A stretch of 64,000 nt of DNA from Crambe crambe (GCA_963924555.1 OZ004582.1:3100001-3164000), one strand, 5' to 3'. Positions 30,373 through 41,496 are shown, numbered from the stretch's first letter. Numbers and translations: made by a program. The notes: generated by a model from the sequence alone, not told the origin.

Positions 30373-31059
30373 AAAATTTGAAGGCAGGAATGCAGTTTTG
30401 GATGAATTGCATGAAACACACCCAGGAGCAAGTAAAATGAAATCGCTTGCCCGCAGCGGATGCTGACATACTTGACATGGTCAAAAAGTGCAAAAATTGC
30501 CAGGAATCTCGTCACCAGTTGCACCTCTCCACCCTTGGGAATGGCCTAGTCAACCATGGTCCCGTATCCATGTTGATTTTGCAGGACCTTTTCTTGGAGA
30601 AATGTATCTCGTAGTTGTGGATTCTTATTCAAAATGGATGGATGTTCATCTATAACAGCTTCAAAAACAATTAAAAAGTTTAGGATCATTTTTGCTAATC
30701 ATGGAATTCCACAAACGCTTGTCAGTGACAATGGACCAACATTCACAAGTGCTGAATTCAGGACTTTTATGGCTCGAAATGGTATTCGGCACATAACATC
30801 AGTTCCACAAACAGCTTAGCAGAGAGAGCTGTTCAAACTTTTAAGCAAGCACTTCGACGAATTTCTGGATGTTCTGTCCAAGAAAGGCTCTCAAAATTTT
30901 TATTCAACTATCGTGTCACCCCCCACACTGTTACAGGAATTCCTCCCTGCTAATGGGAAGACGTCTTCAGTATCACAGGATGAGAATAACACGATTCTGA
31001 ACGAAAGTCTTGTTCACCTGAGATTTCAGCACCGACACAGTCAGACATGCTTGCTTACT
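30373..31059 (+). pseudogene. Ty3/gypsy integrase
   Basis: An H2C2 zinc-binding region reads AVLDELHETHPGASKMK and MVKKCKNCQESRHQL. The catalytic core has all three acids: Asp in IHVDFAGPFLGEMYLVV (30575), Asp in VSDNGPTFTSAEF (30727) and Glu in SLAERAVQTFKQAL (30822). The frame shifts between the second and third acids, where a few codons are missing. FLFNYRVTPHTVTGIPP closes the conserved part. The enzyme would have inserted the element's cDNA. It is the 3' end of the gypsy relic that starts at 21806. Confidence 0.88.
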
Positions 31060-31132
31060 TATTTCTGTCAGAATAATCAGTTTTTAATGTTCTTGTGCAT
31101 GCAGTTGGCGTACATCCTAGTTTACCACATCA
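31060..31132 (+). repeat. 3' LTR remnant, Ty3/gypsy
   Basis: Matches 21806-21873 with small indels (TATTTCTGTCAGAATAATCA to TAGTTTACCACAT). The 5' portion of this LTR is absent. Confidence 0.6.
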
Positions 31133-31309
31133 ATGTCACCCGGTTCAGGAACTTTCCGTGTCACTAGTGATTATAGATGAAAGAAACTCGCGTAGCAGAA
31201 ATGATTCGAATAGTTCCAATCTTTTAACCCAATAATATAAACTCTTGCTGATCTGGCTGCTGGCCCGGGCCCTGCAAGCTAGATAAATTGCTACGGAAAA
31301 AAAAAAAGC

Positions 31310-32004
31310 TTCCTTCGTTGAAGGTCTCGATTTCTATCAAAGAGTATCTGATGCACAGCCAGCAACACAGCATCTGGCAATTGACATGTGGCACATTTTC
31401 CATATCTTTGAACCAACAAGTTATGAACTAGAATCTTGCAGGATGGGGGAACAAATACGAGATGCTATCACCGAAGTAGTCGCTATGCCACTTCTGCGAT
31501 GTGAAGCTCTTGCTTGTATAATGTTATTTCTTTGAAATGCCACAATGATGTGAATATTCTCCATGTGGCAGAAAAATCGGAGGTATGTCAAGTTCATCTA
31601 TGTCACTGTTATATTTGGTGTCATCACTTTGCATCATGTGGCTGTGAACCTCTTGCCATAACACTCACTAGAGCTGATTTATGGCCAGCTACTCCCATTG
31701 ATCCCCGCTATTTGATTGGGCTGAAGCTCTTCTTCTAGAAGCGCAGGTTTCCATTAAAGATTTCTGCAAAATTTCGATGCCCATTTCATTTATTAAAGGT
31801 ATATTTTTAGTGGCATGTGGTTCTTTCCATTAGAAAAGAGATGTCTATTCTGCTTTAATCAATTACTTTGAAGAATACAGGTACTTAATTATTTCCGTTG
31901 TTCTATCAATTTATGTACGTTAATTAATCATAGATACCTTAGGCACAAGCTTCATATAGCTGAAGGTCTTGATTGTGGCAACGTGTGTCCAGCTTGTCTA
32001 CAGG
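31310..32004 (+). pseudogene. KDZ-type (CxC) transposase fragment with intron
   Basis: Plus-strand pieces read FASCGCEPLAITLTRADLWP and TPIDPRYLI, then one frame over AEALLLEAQVSIKDFCKI, KRDVYSALINYFEEYR and LRHKLHIAEGLDCGNVCPAC. This order, with its CGC..PLA, L..P..P and late CPAC motif, matches the middle of Kyakuja-Dileera-Zisupton transposases. A clean intron, 31881-31934 (54 nt, GTACTT to AATCATAG), separates EEYR from YLRHK in phase. One TAG and one frameshift break the rest. The 3' end stops exactly where a MITE begins (32005). I infer the family from remembered motifs. Confidence 0.6.
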
Positions 32005-32217
32005 TGATAGTACTTGAGAAAAGGGGTCTTATGGAGCAAAAATTCAAAACGGAGTTATTGGTATCTTACAAAGCTTTTAAATCAAATTTATACACTACTT
32101 TGTTCCTGAGTTATACTTATTGAATTTTACATCTCTTGTACATTTTATATGTAGCTTGTAAACTTTACAAGCTTTTAATGTTTTGCATAATAAGACCCCT
32201 TTTCTCAAATACTATCA
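32005..32217. mobile_element. MITE with TGATAGTA-type 28 bp TIRs
   Basis: The left end TGATAGTACTTGAGAAAAGG and its continuation GGTCTTAT are mirrored at the right end, ATAAGACCCCTTTTCTCAAA then TACTATCA, with one mismatch. It is 213 bp, non-coding, located between the KDZ relic and the OTU relic. No clear target duplication is visible. Confidence 0.75.
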
Positions 32218-32660
32218 TACACTGTTGCCCACTCTCCATTGTTCTCCACAGAGCTCTCAGCTATGTACTGCTCAACTCCAACACCCTGGCGCAAAATCAG
32301 CTGGTCACCCATGGCTCTCATATGGTTGACGATGGCTCTACGCATGGCAGGGTGTTCTTCCTGTGGACAATGGACCTGTAGAAGCAATTGCCATCACCTC
32401 GAATCCTCTTGACAGAGCATACTTCAGGACCACCTCGTACAACACCATTTTATCCACAGTATTTCAGACCCAGAGCTCCTTCTGCCATGCCTCATCCACT
32501 GGGTAGAATTTCCATAGACAGTCGGGTCTTGGTTCATTTTCCATAACCTCGGGGGTACCAGTACTGCCAGCCAGCACGGTCTCTGTTCACTTTCTGTGAC
32601 CTTGGGAGTAATGGATCTGGAGAGGATGTACATAGAACCACAGGAAACATTTATGTAGAA
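32218..32660 (-). pseudogene. OTU-type cysteine protease fragment
   Basis: On the minus strand RGDGNCFYRSIV (32398-32360) is the OTU active-site motif with its Asp and catalytic Cys. One frame over follow EEHPAMRRAIVNHM, YIAESSVENNGEWAT, the helix and W-G-W-like segment of the fold. Upstream pieces in alternating frames (WMRHGRRSSGSEIL; EVVLKYALSRGF) belong to the same decayed protein. OTU domains remove ubiquitin; here the C-terminal His region is absent and frames are broken. OTU domains often ride in eukaryotic transposons, which fits the neighbourhood. Confidence 0.6.
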
Positions 32661-33140
32661 CCACACCCACATGATAACATTATAATTATTTGTGCCCAGT
32701 TCAGTTTTGAGTTTTGTGCAGTTTTCTATATTTCATTACATATTCTACCTAGAGGCACACTTTGTTGTATCCGGGAGGGCCGCCTTACCAACCGGGTATA
32801 ACAGATGGAAGGGAGATGCCATTGAGACTGGGACCCTGCCTTGCTACCAATATTGTCGAAGAAGCAGTCACTGTTGTCGTTCTGGCAACCAAGAAGAGGA
32901 CTGTGGAGAGGACTGACGAGAGTCGATTGGAATCACGTTGCTCTAATTGTCATGTGCATTGAACAATCATTGTAGCAGGAAATCTGCTATGTCTGCATGG
33001 ATTTCAGTATACACGATTTACCATATACACTGCGTATAGATCAGGTGTGTAAACCTGCACAATACCTGTATTTTTCCTGATGCACGAAATGCTGTATTTT
33101 TACCAGTGCAGACTCCTCATTCGACACCTGACTTTCCAAC
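32661..33140. other. No gene recognised
   Basis: Unassigned sequence; short ORFs without motifs. Confidence 0.35.
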
Positions 33141-33375
33141 ACATCAGTCGACTGCTTAAAGGCCCCAAGCATGCTGAAAATCCGGTAAAAGCATCAAAGA
33201 CAGACCCAGGAGTAGATGTATTTGTGGGAAGCCCCCTATGTCTGGTAACAGCAGTGTTGTAATGGCAAGGGGCTCGAAGACAGGCCAATTTTTCGATGGA
33301 AGGCCCCTGACGAGGTTAAGATTTGTTGAGCAAGTACACAGGGCATTGGGAAAAGAGTTAGAATTGAGAAAAGGA
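33141..33375 (+). pseudogene. Tyrosine-recombinase fragment
   Basis: Plus-strand reading gives KASKTDPGVDVFVG (the beta-hairpin Lys region), LCLVTAVL, then after a frameshift MARGSKTGQFF and DGRPLTRLRFVEQVHRAL. This is the section just before the HxxR block of phage-integrase-like recombinases found in DIRS and Crypton-type elements of invertebrates. The catalytic H-R-H/Y box is missing, and the sequence breaks into unrelated DNA near 33375. It may go with the RT relic at 20.4-21.3 kb as a DIRS-type element, but they are 12 kb apart on opposite strands. Confidence 0.55.
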
Positions 33376-33399
33376 TATAAGTGGGAAGGAGAGTATGAT

Positions 33400-33885
33400 T
33401 GGGGGAGAAAATTTCCACTAACAAGTAAAAATAAGCCCCTGCCCACCCATGCCACTCCATCATCACCCTGGCGTATTAGGTTAAATGGAGTACATTAAAC
33501 GGGGTTAACATAAGAGCAAGGGGCATGGCCAGGGCGGAGCAGGCCAGCCAGGATCAGCATAGCAGCCTCATAACCTAGTGCACGCAACTAAGCTAACTGG
33601 GAGCACAAACCCCACCCCATACCCCTCCCAAAGTGCACACAGGGCCAAGTCGCGAGAGTCACTGCTGTCCGGATGGGCACTCATAATAGGGGCTCATTGG
33701 GACAAATCTCCACCGGGGTAGGCCGGCAGGACCTCGGTGTGATGGGAGCAGGGGTGCCTGGAGGAGAAAATTTCCACTAACAAGTAAAAATAAGTGCTAA
33801 TTGATATTTAGAGGCAATTAGAACCCAATCATTCTCCTAGCCAGGAGGGGCTGCCCCTGCCTGCCCATGTCACTCCATCATTTTG
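33400..33885. repeat. Direct duplication with C/G-rich spacer
   Basis: GAGAAAATTTCCACTAACAA followed by GTAAAAATAAG occurs at 33407 and 33763, and CCCCTGCC(C/T)GCCCATG with CACTCCATCAT occurs near 33436 and 33855. The spacer is unusually G-rich with no ORF of note. Confidence 0.6.
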
Positions 33886-34010
33886 GTTAATAAATTAAAA
33901 AAAGTGGTACATGGTATTATCCTCCAGCTTTCTATAATAATTATGTCCATGCTTAATTATCATACGTACAGCACACTTAATGCATATCAGCTCAAGAATA
34001 ACATAGGCGT

Positions 34011-34030
34011 GAGGGGGCTGGAGCCCCCAA
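34011..34030. repeat. GC-rich hairpin
   Basis: GGGGGCTGGAGCCCCC lies inside AT-rich DNA and forms a perfect short hairpin. Function unknown. Confidence 0.6.
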
Positions 34031-34249
34031 TAAAGCACACCATAATCAACTTAGTGAGCACTGTAGAGCAGGGCCTGATAAGTCCAGTTGTATTGAAACC
34101 ATGAAGGTATAACTGTATATCCTCTACCTATCTTTTATGTCATAATTGCCATACTCACAAGATCTTGGAAAACCCCTATATATATATATCGCGAATCTCA
34201 CTAGTGTGTGGCTCGCTCGCTCGCCTAACTGGCTGTTATTCAAGCGTGA

Positions 34250-34620
34250 ATGGACCCAGACAGAGAGAAAGTAACGGACATAAACAACAGAGGCGGCAGT
34301 GAATCTAGGCGAATTCGTGATCAACAAGTGAACATTTCAACAAGGTAGTGTACATTCGGCACGATTAGCCAGGCTACAGGAAAGCCAAGAGCACCAGAGA
34401 ACATCGACTACATGCCAGAAAGCAAAGAACAGCAAGAACAAATGAAAAACCAATCACTGTACTATACCAGTGCCGAGGCACAGGTCTTTTTGAAGACAAA
34501 CTTGTCTCTATTCCTCTCGTTAATAAGACTAAGAAGGCCCATAGGTGGCCATAAAGTATTCTACCATTTAGTAGCAAGCACTGGCAGTCCTATATAATGG
34601 CCAGATGAGAGATGACAGGA
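34250..34620 (+). pseudogene. Possible Helitron-like N-terminus relic
   Basis: MDPDREKVTDINNRGGSESR starts near 34250, followed in another frame by ARLARLQESQEHQRTSTTCQ and KAKNSKNK. Charged RL..Q...R repeats of this kind head many invertebrate Helitron proteins. No Rep or helicase motif is present, so this is a weak call. Confidence 0.25.
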
Positions 34621-35660
34621 CGAGGGTACTGTCGGGCCAACTGTATCAAGTAAGTATCTGTTGGTGAGTCAAAAATTATTAAACTACTACCTATGGCTGT
34701 TTAGGTTGTGTTCTCCCATTGCAGATGTTTAACAGTCCTTAAAGATGAAACTTTACCACTAAAGATGGAATATTTTGCTGTTTCTTTATGTAGGTGTAGT
34801 CCTCATGGAAAAATGCAAAGTAACTCAAACTAAAGAGAGACATGCATATTTACCTTTTGACAATACAATTATTTGTATCATATGACTTGCCAGATTTGTT
34901 ATGAGCTTCAGCAAAGAGATGTTTTTAAATGTTTTATTTGTGACCCTTGTTTAGCTGCTGCTCAGTTCATAATGGAAATGTGCAGTTTCTACCTAAGTGA
35001 CATCTTAAGTCAATAGATGGGAATAGGGAGGAGTTATGGGTTACTCTTGACTGGACTAGTGATTCCTGGAATTTGGAGATGCCATTGTCTTGTCCATACC
35101 GGAAATAAATTAACATGTATCTAATTAAGCGTGATGCCGAATTGAAACACCTGTGGTGTAACGTAGCAAGTAATAACTGTAATAGAGACAACAACAAGAG
35201 ACTAACACGAGTCAAATGACTGGGAGTAAATGCATAAATAGGTTTTAGAAAAACCACAAACAGATGCAACCACACCACACAGATACAGATTGTCAATACA
35301 TAGATAGTTATTCCTCCCTCAAGAGGATGGACCGGGGGAGACTCCGTCTTGACCGTCCATCATCTCCTAGTCAACAGGACCTCTGGACAGGCCATCTGCA
35401 TTTCAAGCCCTCTACGATTGGTCAGGGTATATCATACGGATGAATTGATAGTGACCAATGTATCAACCTAGCATCAGTATTCTGAGCCATGTCGACGGTT
35501 GATGATCTGTTTCGATGGTGAACTTTTGTCCATAAAGGTAACCCTCAATAATACCATGACTATTTTATTAGTGTGGTCATGAGACCGGGCCACCCATATG
35601 ACCTGTGACTAAAGTGTTAATGCTGCTGACAGGTTGGTGGTCGCTCTGATGTTGACTTTG
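34621..35660. other. No gene recognised; retroelement 3' flank likely
   Basis: A short Cys-rich stretch (MTCQICYELQQ, CFICDPC) is readable near 34883 but unsupported. CCTCTTGAGGGAGGA on the minus strand near 35325 looks like the polypurine tract of the gag-bearing element that follows. I searched for a matching 3' LTR beyond it and saw none. Confidence 0.4.
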
Positions 35661-36975
35661 AAATTTGTGCTTAGAGAAATGCTTGGGAGAAGGTTGAGCT
35701 TGTTTTTTTTTTTTTGTAGTCAGACTCCCATTTTAGCTTGTCCATGTCATGGCTATAGAAGTAGGAGCTGGCTAAATCTACTGCATCTAGCAAGGTTTGT
35801 GGTTCTCTTTCGCGCACAAAGGCTTGTGCCCGGGACGGTAGAAGCTGTACTAGCTTTTCCATGGCAACCTGCTTGCGGACATCATCCACAGTAGGGCCAG
35901 GAGTGAACTTTCTAATCTTTTTAAGAAGGGAGTTTGCTGTCTCTCTCCATGTAGAGCCAGAATGTTTTTCATATTCCCAAAAGGTTGTTTGTTAGACTTG
36001 GAAGCTGTTGCAAGCAGTTGTTAGCAGGCATGTCTAAGATAGCTGCTTTACAGTTTTTATTAAGCAAGGGTATCAGAGTGTAAGACCAGTTCTCTTTAGG
36101 ATTGATTGTTCCTTGGATGTTGTGTATCCTCAAAAATTTGGAGGTACTCTGAGATATCCTCGGCATTGTGGAATAGCATCCATGCTTTGCTTAGCAAGTT
36201 GGGCTGTTGTAAAAAGTTGGAACATTCTTTCCATGTTGTCTGAGGTTGTTTTGTTCTGGAGGGACATTGATTAACTAAAGTACAGCTGGTTGGTGATCTC
36301 CTGGAGGATACTCCTCTGGAGGGTAGTGCTGAGGTAGTGTGGTGGCGACTGCTGCATGTCCATCTCCTACCGGATGCAGAGAAGGTTCAAGGTCTATGTA
36401 CTCTGCTGTTGCTGCTTGAGACGTCACAGTAGGTCTCCTTGCCATTGGCTGTAGTAGTGGAGGGCTCCTCCATAAGTGATTCCCTGTATGATTGAAGGAA
36501 ATAAATGGGCTAGGTTGTTTTGGCTTTGTGGATGAGGTTAAGTAATGTTTATTGAGACTGTTTTCCAGCTCTTTCTCTCTCCGGTCCATTTGACTGAGGA
36601 GATTTTGTAGTTCTGCCGTGGTAGGTCCTCTTGTAGTTGGTGTATCTGAATCTTCTGAATCACTGTGGTCTTGTGGAGTAGCCATGTCTCTGAGGAGGTG
36701 TCTTCACTGCTGTTGCTCTGATGCCACAGTTTTGGGAGTATTGAAGGTCTCTGGGATGTGCCAGGTAAGATCTGCTGGTTAGGGAGCCAGTCACTCCACC
36801 GCTTGGGATTTTTTGGTGTCTGGAAGGTTCCTGGTAGGTCTCTGCTGCTGCAGGTGAGTAGCTGTGAAAACAGCTGGGTGAAATCTCTTGTTGAGAGTCT
36901 CCGGGAGGTCCGGGTTAGTAATCTCCGTTCGATGGCAAACAGGTGAGAAGGTCCGCTGCCACCAATGTTGTGCAA
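35660..36975 (-). pseudogene. LTR-retroelement gag relic
   Basis: Minus-strand frames give a gag-type protein. The N-terminal part is MATPQDHSDSEDSDTPTTRG then LQNLLSQMDRREKELENSL. The C-terminal part, 35889-35671, reads MEKLVQLLPSRAQAFVRERE and LLDAVDLASSYF, which resembles the SCAN/gag capsid C-terminal domain. Between them frames shift several times. ATTGGTGGCAGCGGA (minus strand, near 36965-36950) sits where a primer-binding site is expected, and the sequence beyond 36967 is probably the 5' LTR. Pol is absent. Confidence 0.65.
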
Positions 36976-37785
36976 GTGTCTGCCAGCCTCGCAGATGAGC
37001 CGAGGTCTAGGCTTCTACAACAACAATTAATCAGGACAAAAGCACGACTAACAGGATAATTCAGATTTTTAGTTACGTGTGAGCTAGGCAATATATGAGC
37101 ATGCTCAATGAGAGTGTTACGTAATTATGAGTAAGTGTTAATTATTCTGTGTCTCTGTTTTTCTCTGTGTCCTTTGGACTAATCTCTTGTTGGAGCTGGA
37201 TGGATGAATTGGGATTGACCATGAAGGTCTACATGTTTTGTTTGAAGGTGATCCCTATGATACACACACCCCCAGGCTGACATGTCATTATTTTCCATTA
37301 TTGGACAAATTTTACGTTAAGGTGGGTATATTGGTGGCTACTAATTTTAGCGTTTTAAGAGGATACTGTATTTGGCAGGTATTAATTTTAGCTAATTTCT
37401 ATTTTAAATGTAGTTTCATATGAAGTTGCTTCAAGAATATCAGGCACGAACAATACAATGCATTATTGTGTCAGTAACTATCATGAGAGAGTTAGTTTTT
37501 GTAGATTGAAAAAAAGGATCTTCACTGGGAATAGTGATACTTCAATGACCTGTCACTCCTGACTTTTTCCACTCTACTGCTGCCATTCATGAAATCAGAA
37601 GTATCCAAAACAGACTCTGATGAAGACAACAGCAATCTAGCTAGCTAGCTAACTCCACCAGGGCACAGCTATCTAGCAAGCACCGTTTTTGTTCTATATT
37701 ACTTCTAATTATACGAAATTTTATTGATTTGCATGCTGCTTACCAAGAAAAACACTTCTTGACACTTTTTTGGATTATATTAACT
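36976..37785. other. Probable LTR sequence, then unassigned DNA
   Basis: From 36967 (TGTTGTGCAAG on the plus strand) the sequence is likely LTR of the gag-bearing element; its far end is not defined. From about 37250 onward I see no coherent frame. Confidence 0.35.
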
Positions 37786-37789
37786 TCAG

Positions 37790-37968
37790 GTTATCTAAGT
37801 TTAACAGGGCCTGAATGGCAAGCTTATCAGTAGCTTTGCTGCTATGATGAAAGTAAGTAACAATGTTACTTAACTCTTTTGATTCCGCAGTGAATCTTGT
37901 ATAATGAGATTAAGGGTATGAGCAAAACATGGTATATGATTCCACTTGATCCCATTTCCATCCTTGTT
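37790..37968 (-). pseudogene. hAT transposase fragment (ZBED-like)
   Basis: Minus-strand reading gives WNHIPCFAHTLNLIIQDSLR, the conserved C-x2-H-x-LNL segment of Ac/ZBED-type hAT transposases, followed by SKATDKLA one frame over. Only this short piece remains, ending at the foldback repeat that starts near 37970. Confidence 0.6.
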
Positions 37969-37969
37969 T

Positions 37970-38752
37970 CCTTACTTTTTTGAGCAGTGGTCATCCCTAC
38001 ATCTTTTTTCATTTCATGAAATGCTTTTTCCCTTACTTGTTCCTGGTCTTTTTTCCTCTCTTTTATGATTTTAGCTATGTATAGAGTTCATTCTTCTATG
38101 TGTAGCTATGCAGGGACAGATGAAAGAATAGTTCTCCAGCATACCAGCCATCATTATCAACGAGTCAAGGTGTTGTGTACTTGATAGTCTACCGTGGTGA
38201 ATCTAAATCCCCGAGTCGATACAGTAGTCTATCATCATCTAGAGCTAGCTAGAGACAGCTGAGTAATATTATAATTAAATAATTGGATATGCACATACGT
38301 ATTATTATAGAAAAAATGGCTTCCTAATTGAATTAGTCAAGTGCTGTGCTCTGTAGTGTCTCCTTTTTCATCGACTCTTTCGAGGATCAACGAGTAGAAA
38401 AGATTGTAGTTCGTAGAATTTGGAATGGATTTATCCAGAAATCATAGCTGTAGCTTGAGTGGTTCGAGAGATATGGTTGTCTAAGAAGAATAATAATAAT
38501 AATAATAGTAATAATAGAGAAGAAGAAGAATCCAGCGATTTACCTGCTTGCCGTATTTCTGAAACGATAAGCTCCCTGATCCTGAAACTTGGTCTACACA
38601 TTGTAGTAGGCTCTAGTAGGCTGGATAATCATTCACAGTAGCTTTTGTTAGGTCTAAGTGGGGGAACTAGAATTTCACTTTTGTATTAGTCTATAGGCAG
38701 CGCGCGCGTCCGTCCGAGTCATCCCTACATAGAGAGTGCTACTGCACTCTCT
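37970..38752. repeat. Dispersed foldback repeat, copy 2
   Basis: Inverted copy of 10715-11260. It ends in CATCCCTACAT and the AGAGAGTGC hairpin (38731-38752) that also marks the element end at 15971. A (GAATAATAATAAT)n stretch at about 38489-38530 corresponds to the ATT repeat at 10880. Confidence 0.75.
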
Positions 38753-39459
38753 GATATATTTTGAGATATCAGTTGTACATATTTTTGCTATCTTGGTCAT
38801 GGTTGGACTTAGGGTAAATAGACCATTGGAAAGCTCTTTAAAAAAGCTGCATTTTGGTGGGTTCTAGGGGGATGTATGAAGGTGTTCAACGAAATATTTC
38901 CGAAAATCACCAAAGTTGTGGGTAAGAACTCCCTTAAAAGCCATGTAAATCTCCAGTTTAGCCTTTTCTCAAGTACAATCACATATGGCACTGTAGAAGA
39001 CATTGGAGCCTAGCTCCAAAGGTTCAAGTTACTACCAAGGTAACAACAAAAGAAGCTCTGAATCAAGATGGTCAAGGCTTGATAGGGCTTATAGACTCTA
39101 TGATAAGAGTTTCGCTCTCCCTTCTATGCTATGAGCACATAGCTAACTAGTTTACTAGTTGCCCTTGTAAAAAAATAAAAGATTCAATTAAATCTTTTTT
39201 TCAGCTATTGGGAATAATTTTTATCACAAATCAATACGACTTTTCAATCAGGAGGAATGATTTCATCTTTCGAAAATAATCAACTAGTAGATTATTTTCA
39301 CTATTTACAATGCTTACATGAATCACTGCCAATAAAAAGGGGTGTGCTACTGACTGGAATGCAGCCTAAAGTGCTAAATGAAGAAACTTTTATTTCATCT
39401 ACAGTGCCACAGGCTTAAAGAGTAGAACTTTTGTATTTTTCATGTTTCTGTTGTATTTT
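38753..39459. other. No gene recognised
   Basis: AT-rich, unassigned. Confidence 0.35.
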
Positions 39460-40922
39460 CTAAGCTACAGGTTAGAGTGGTCTGAAACTCAGCAAGGATA
39501 TAAGTCAGCGATCACTCTCACTACATTACAAATATCAAGACGGGTGTGGGATTAGCTTTTTTAGCTCATATTTAGTCATGGCCTACAATCTTGAACAGTT
39601 CTCTTTGCCATCCTAGCACAAGGTAAGTTTCCACACTATTGTTGGAGATGCACTCCCAACACAACTTATGCCAGAGATAGAGGTCACCCTTGGGCAAAGG
39701 AATGTGCTAACAATAGTGCTGATTAATTTACTCTTTAATCATAGCCAGGTATTCTCACTATGGACCAGTATATTCCAGATGAGCCAGATCAAGGACTAGA
39801 TTTGAGTTTTGTTCATTATTGTAGCTGAGTGTGTTGTTCTGATTAACTTATTGCTACCTATACATTCTCCCTGCCAGACATAGTCTCAACAACTATTCAG
39901 TAGAAGCCGTTTTTTTCTTCATATTTTTAGGTCCTAATGTGTTTAGATTATTTGAAAAATATGTCCAGCTAGTGTCCGGTTTACATCGCTCCAAAAATCG
40001 AGTTCCATCCTTAACGGTTTCTGCGTTACAGCTGTGTTTGTCGCTAGACTAGAGTGTGCCGGCCTCGCTAGTTTACGCCATTTTCCCGCTGTAAGTTTGC
40101 AGACCTGTAGAAAGAAATACAAGATGCAGACCCCAGGGGCGGATCTAGCCCTTGAGATTGACAGTCTTCCACCAGTGGTAAATCACTTGCGCGTGGGGGA
40201 ATTTATCTGATCACGCCCACATGATGAAGAATTCTGATGGCCCAGCTATCTGAAGCTTCATAACATTCTGTAGCCTGTATAGCAATAGGCTGAAACCTAA
40301 TCAAATGCGGAGTGTAAAATCAGTCTGTGCACGCGCTGACGATCTTTACCTAATATCAAAATATTGACCGTCTTCCAGAACACGGAAGAAGACTGGCTAA
40401 ATCCGCCCCTGGACCCCTGTCTTAGTTTAAAAAAACTTGCTAACATGTCGACTGCCATCGTTTTACAGATCTATAGCTGCATATAAAACTACAGTGAGAA
40501 AATGGCAGCAAACGTCACAGATTCATTGCTCGATCTCCAGTCTAGTGACAAACACAGCTGTAACGCAGAAACCGTTGGAAGATGGAACTCGATTTTTGGA
40601 GCAATGTAAACTGGACACTAGCTGGACATGCTTTTCAAATAATGAATCTTAACTACAATATTTGGACAAAATATGATCTATAAACATTAGGACCTAAAAA
40701 TATGAAGAAAAAACGGCTTCTACTGAATAGTGTGGAAACTTAATGCTAGTGGAAGAAATGTTCAAGATTGTAGGCCTTGACTAATTGAATTATAGAAATT
40801 ATGAGCTAAAAAAAGCGAATCCCACACCCGTTTTAGGTACCTTCGCGTGCAGTTGTTTATAAACAATACGGTTTCATTTATATCCTTGCTGAGTTTCAGA
40901 CCCCTCTAATCTGTAGCTTAGA
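39460..40922. mobile_element. Large foldback element with nested MITE
   Basis: The left arm (39460 to about 40125) is mirrored by the right arm (about 40440 to 40922): CTAAGCTACAGGTTAGAGTG at the left end answers CCTCTAATCTGTAGCTTAG at the right, and many internal landmarks pair, such as ACAGCTGTGTTTGTC with GACAAACACAGCTGT. The left arm has about 245 extra bases (39636-39880). A separate MITE sits in the centre (40134-40411). Confidence 0.8.
40134..40411. mobile_element. MITE with CAGGGGCGGATCTAGCC TIRs
   Basis: The 17 bp ends CAGGGGCGGATCTAGCC and GGCTAAATCCGCCCCTG are inverted repeats with one mismatch. The pentamer GACCC flanks both sides (40129-40133 and 40412-40416) and may be a 5 bp target duplication. 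CAGGGGCGGAT ends are typical of hAT MITEs. It is inserted in the loop of the foldback element at 39460-40922. Confidence 0.75.
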
Positions 40923-41287
40923 AAATGCAGTAACAGTAGTAGTAGGGGAACCTGAAACTGGTAAATCGACCGCTATTCGTGCTGGATTGGCTCTTGGAGG
41001 TATGGATGAAAAAGGGCGCTATGTTAAAGGCACCAATGCAACTCTCATGCAAAGCGCAAGTAGATCAGTAGGACTCCTCCAAGAGTTGTTTCATGTTGTT
41101 GCTGTTGTCTTTTCTTGATAGGGTGAAAAGTAGAGTATTAATGGTTCCATTGTACCCAAAAAGTGGTGAGGCTATAGCCTCACCAGCCTCATCATTTCTG
41201 ACGCCCAGTCTTAATAAGACTCTAAAGCATCATGCTCTTCCAGTTTTTCTGGAGCCTTCTTCCAATACAAAATCCTTCTTCTACTAA
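40923..41287 (+). pseudogene. P-loop NTPase fragment
   Basis: Directly after the foldback element, the plus strand reads ENAVTVVVGEPETGKSTAIR and AGLALGGMDEKGRYVKGTNA. GEPETGKST is a Walker A motif and the flanking beta strand is intact. A stop follows near 41119, and later frames (LMVPLYPKSGEAIAS) cannot be tied to it. I recall similar sequences in uncharacterised invertebrate proteins but cannot name the family. Confidence 0.5.
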
Positions 41288-41496
41288 AGTATTCAATTGA
41301 CACCTAGATGAAGTGAGGAAACCCTTCTGTTTTGCAAAACAACAGGAGTGACAAAAAATTCTATAATTTGTAGTACAAACAAATTCGATTCTATAAAGAT
41401 ATCCCTCGAAACTGCAATTGCAGCCAGAAACATGTACTCTATAGCTACAGAAGAAGCTACTGCATAAATTGTGAGTATTATTTGTGATATAATTTT

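Noticed and set aside
34960-35330. A 3' LTR for the gag-bearing element at 35.7-37 kb
   Set aside because: I compared it with the presumed 5' LTR beyond 36967 and found only a trivial shared phrase (TTGTTGTTG); the polypurine-like tract alone is not enough.
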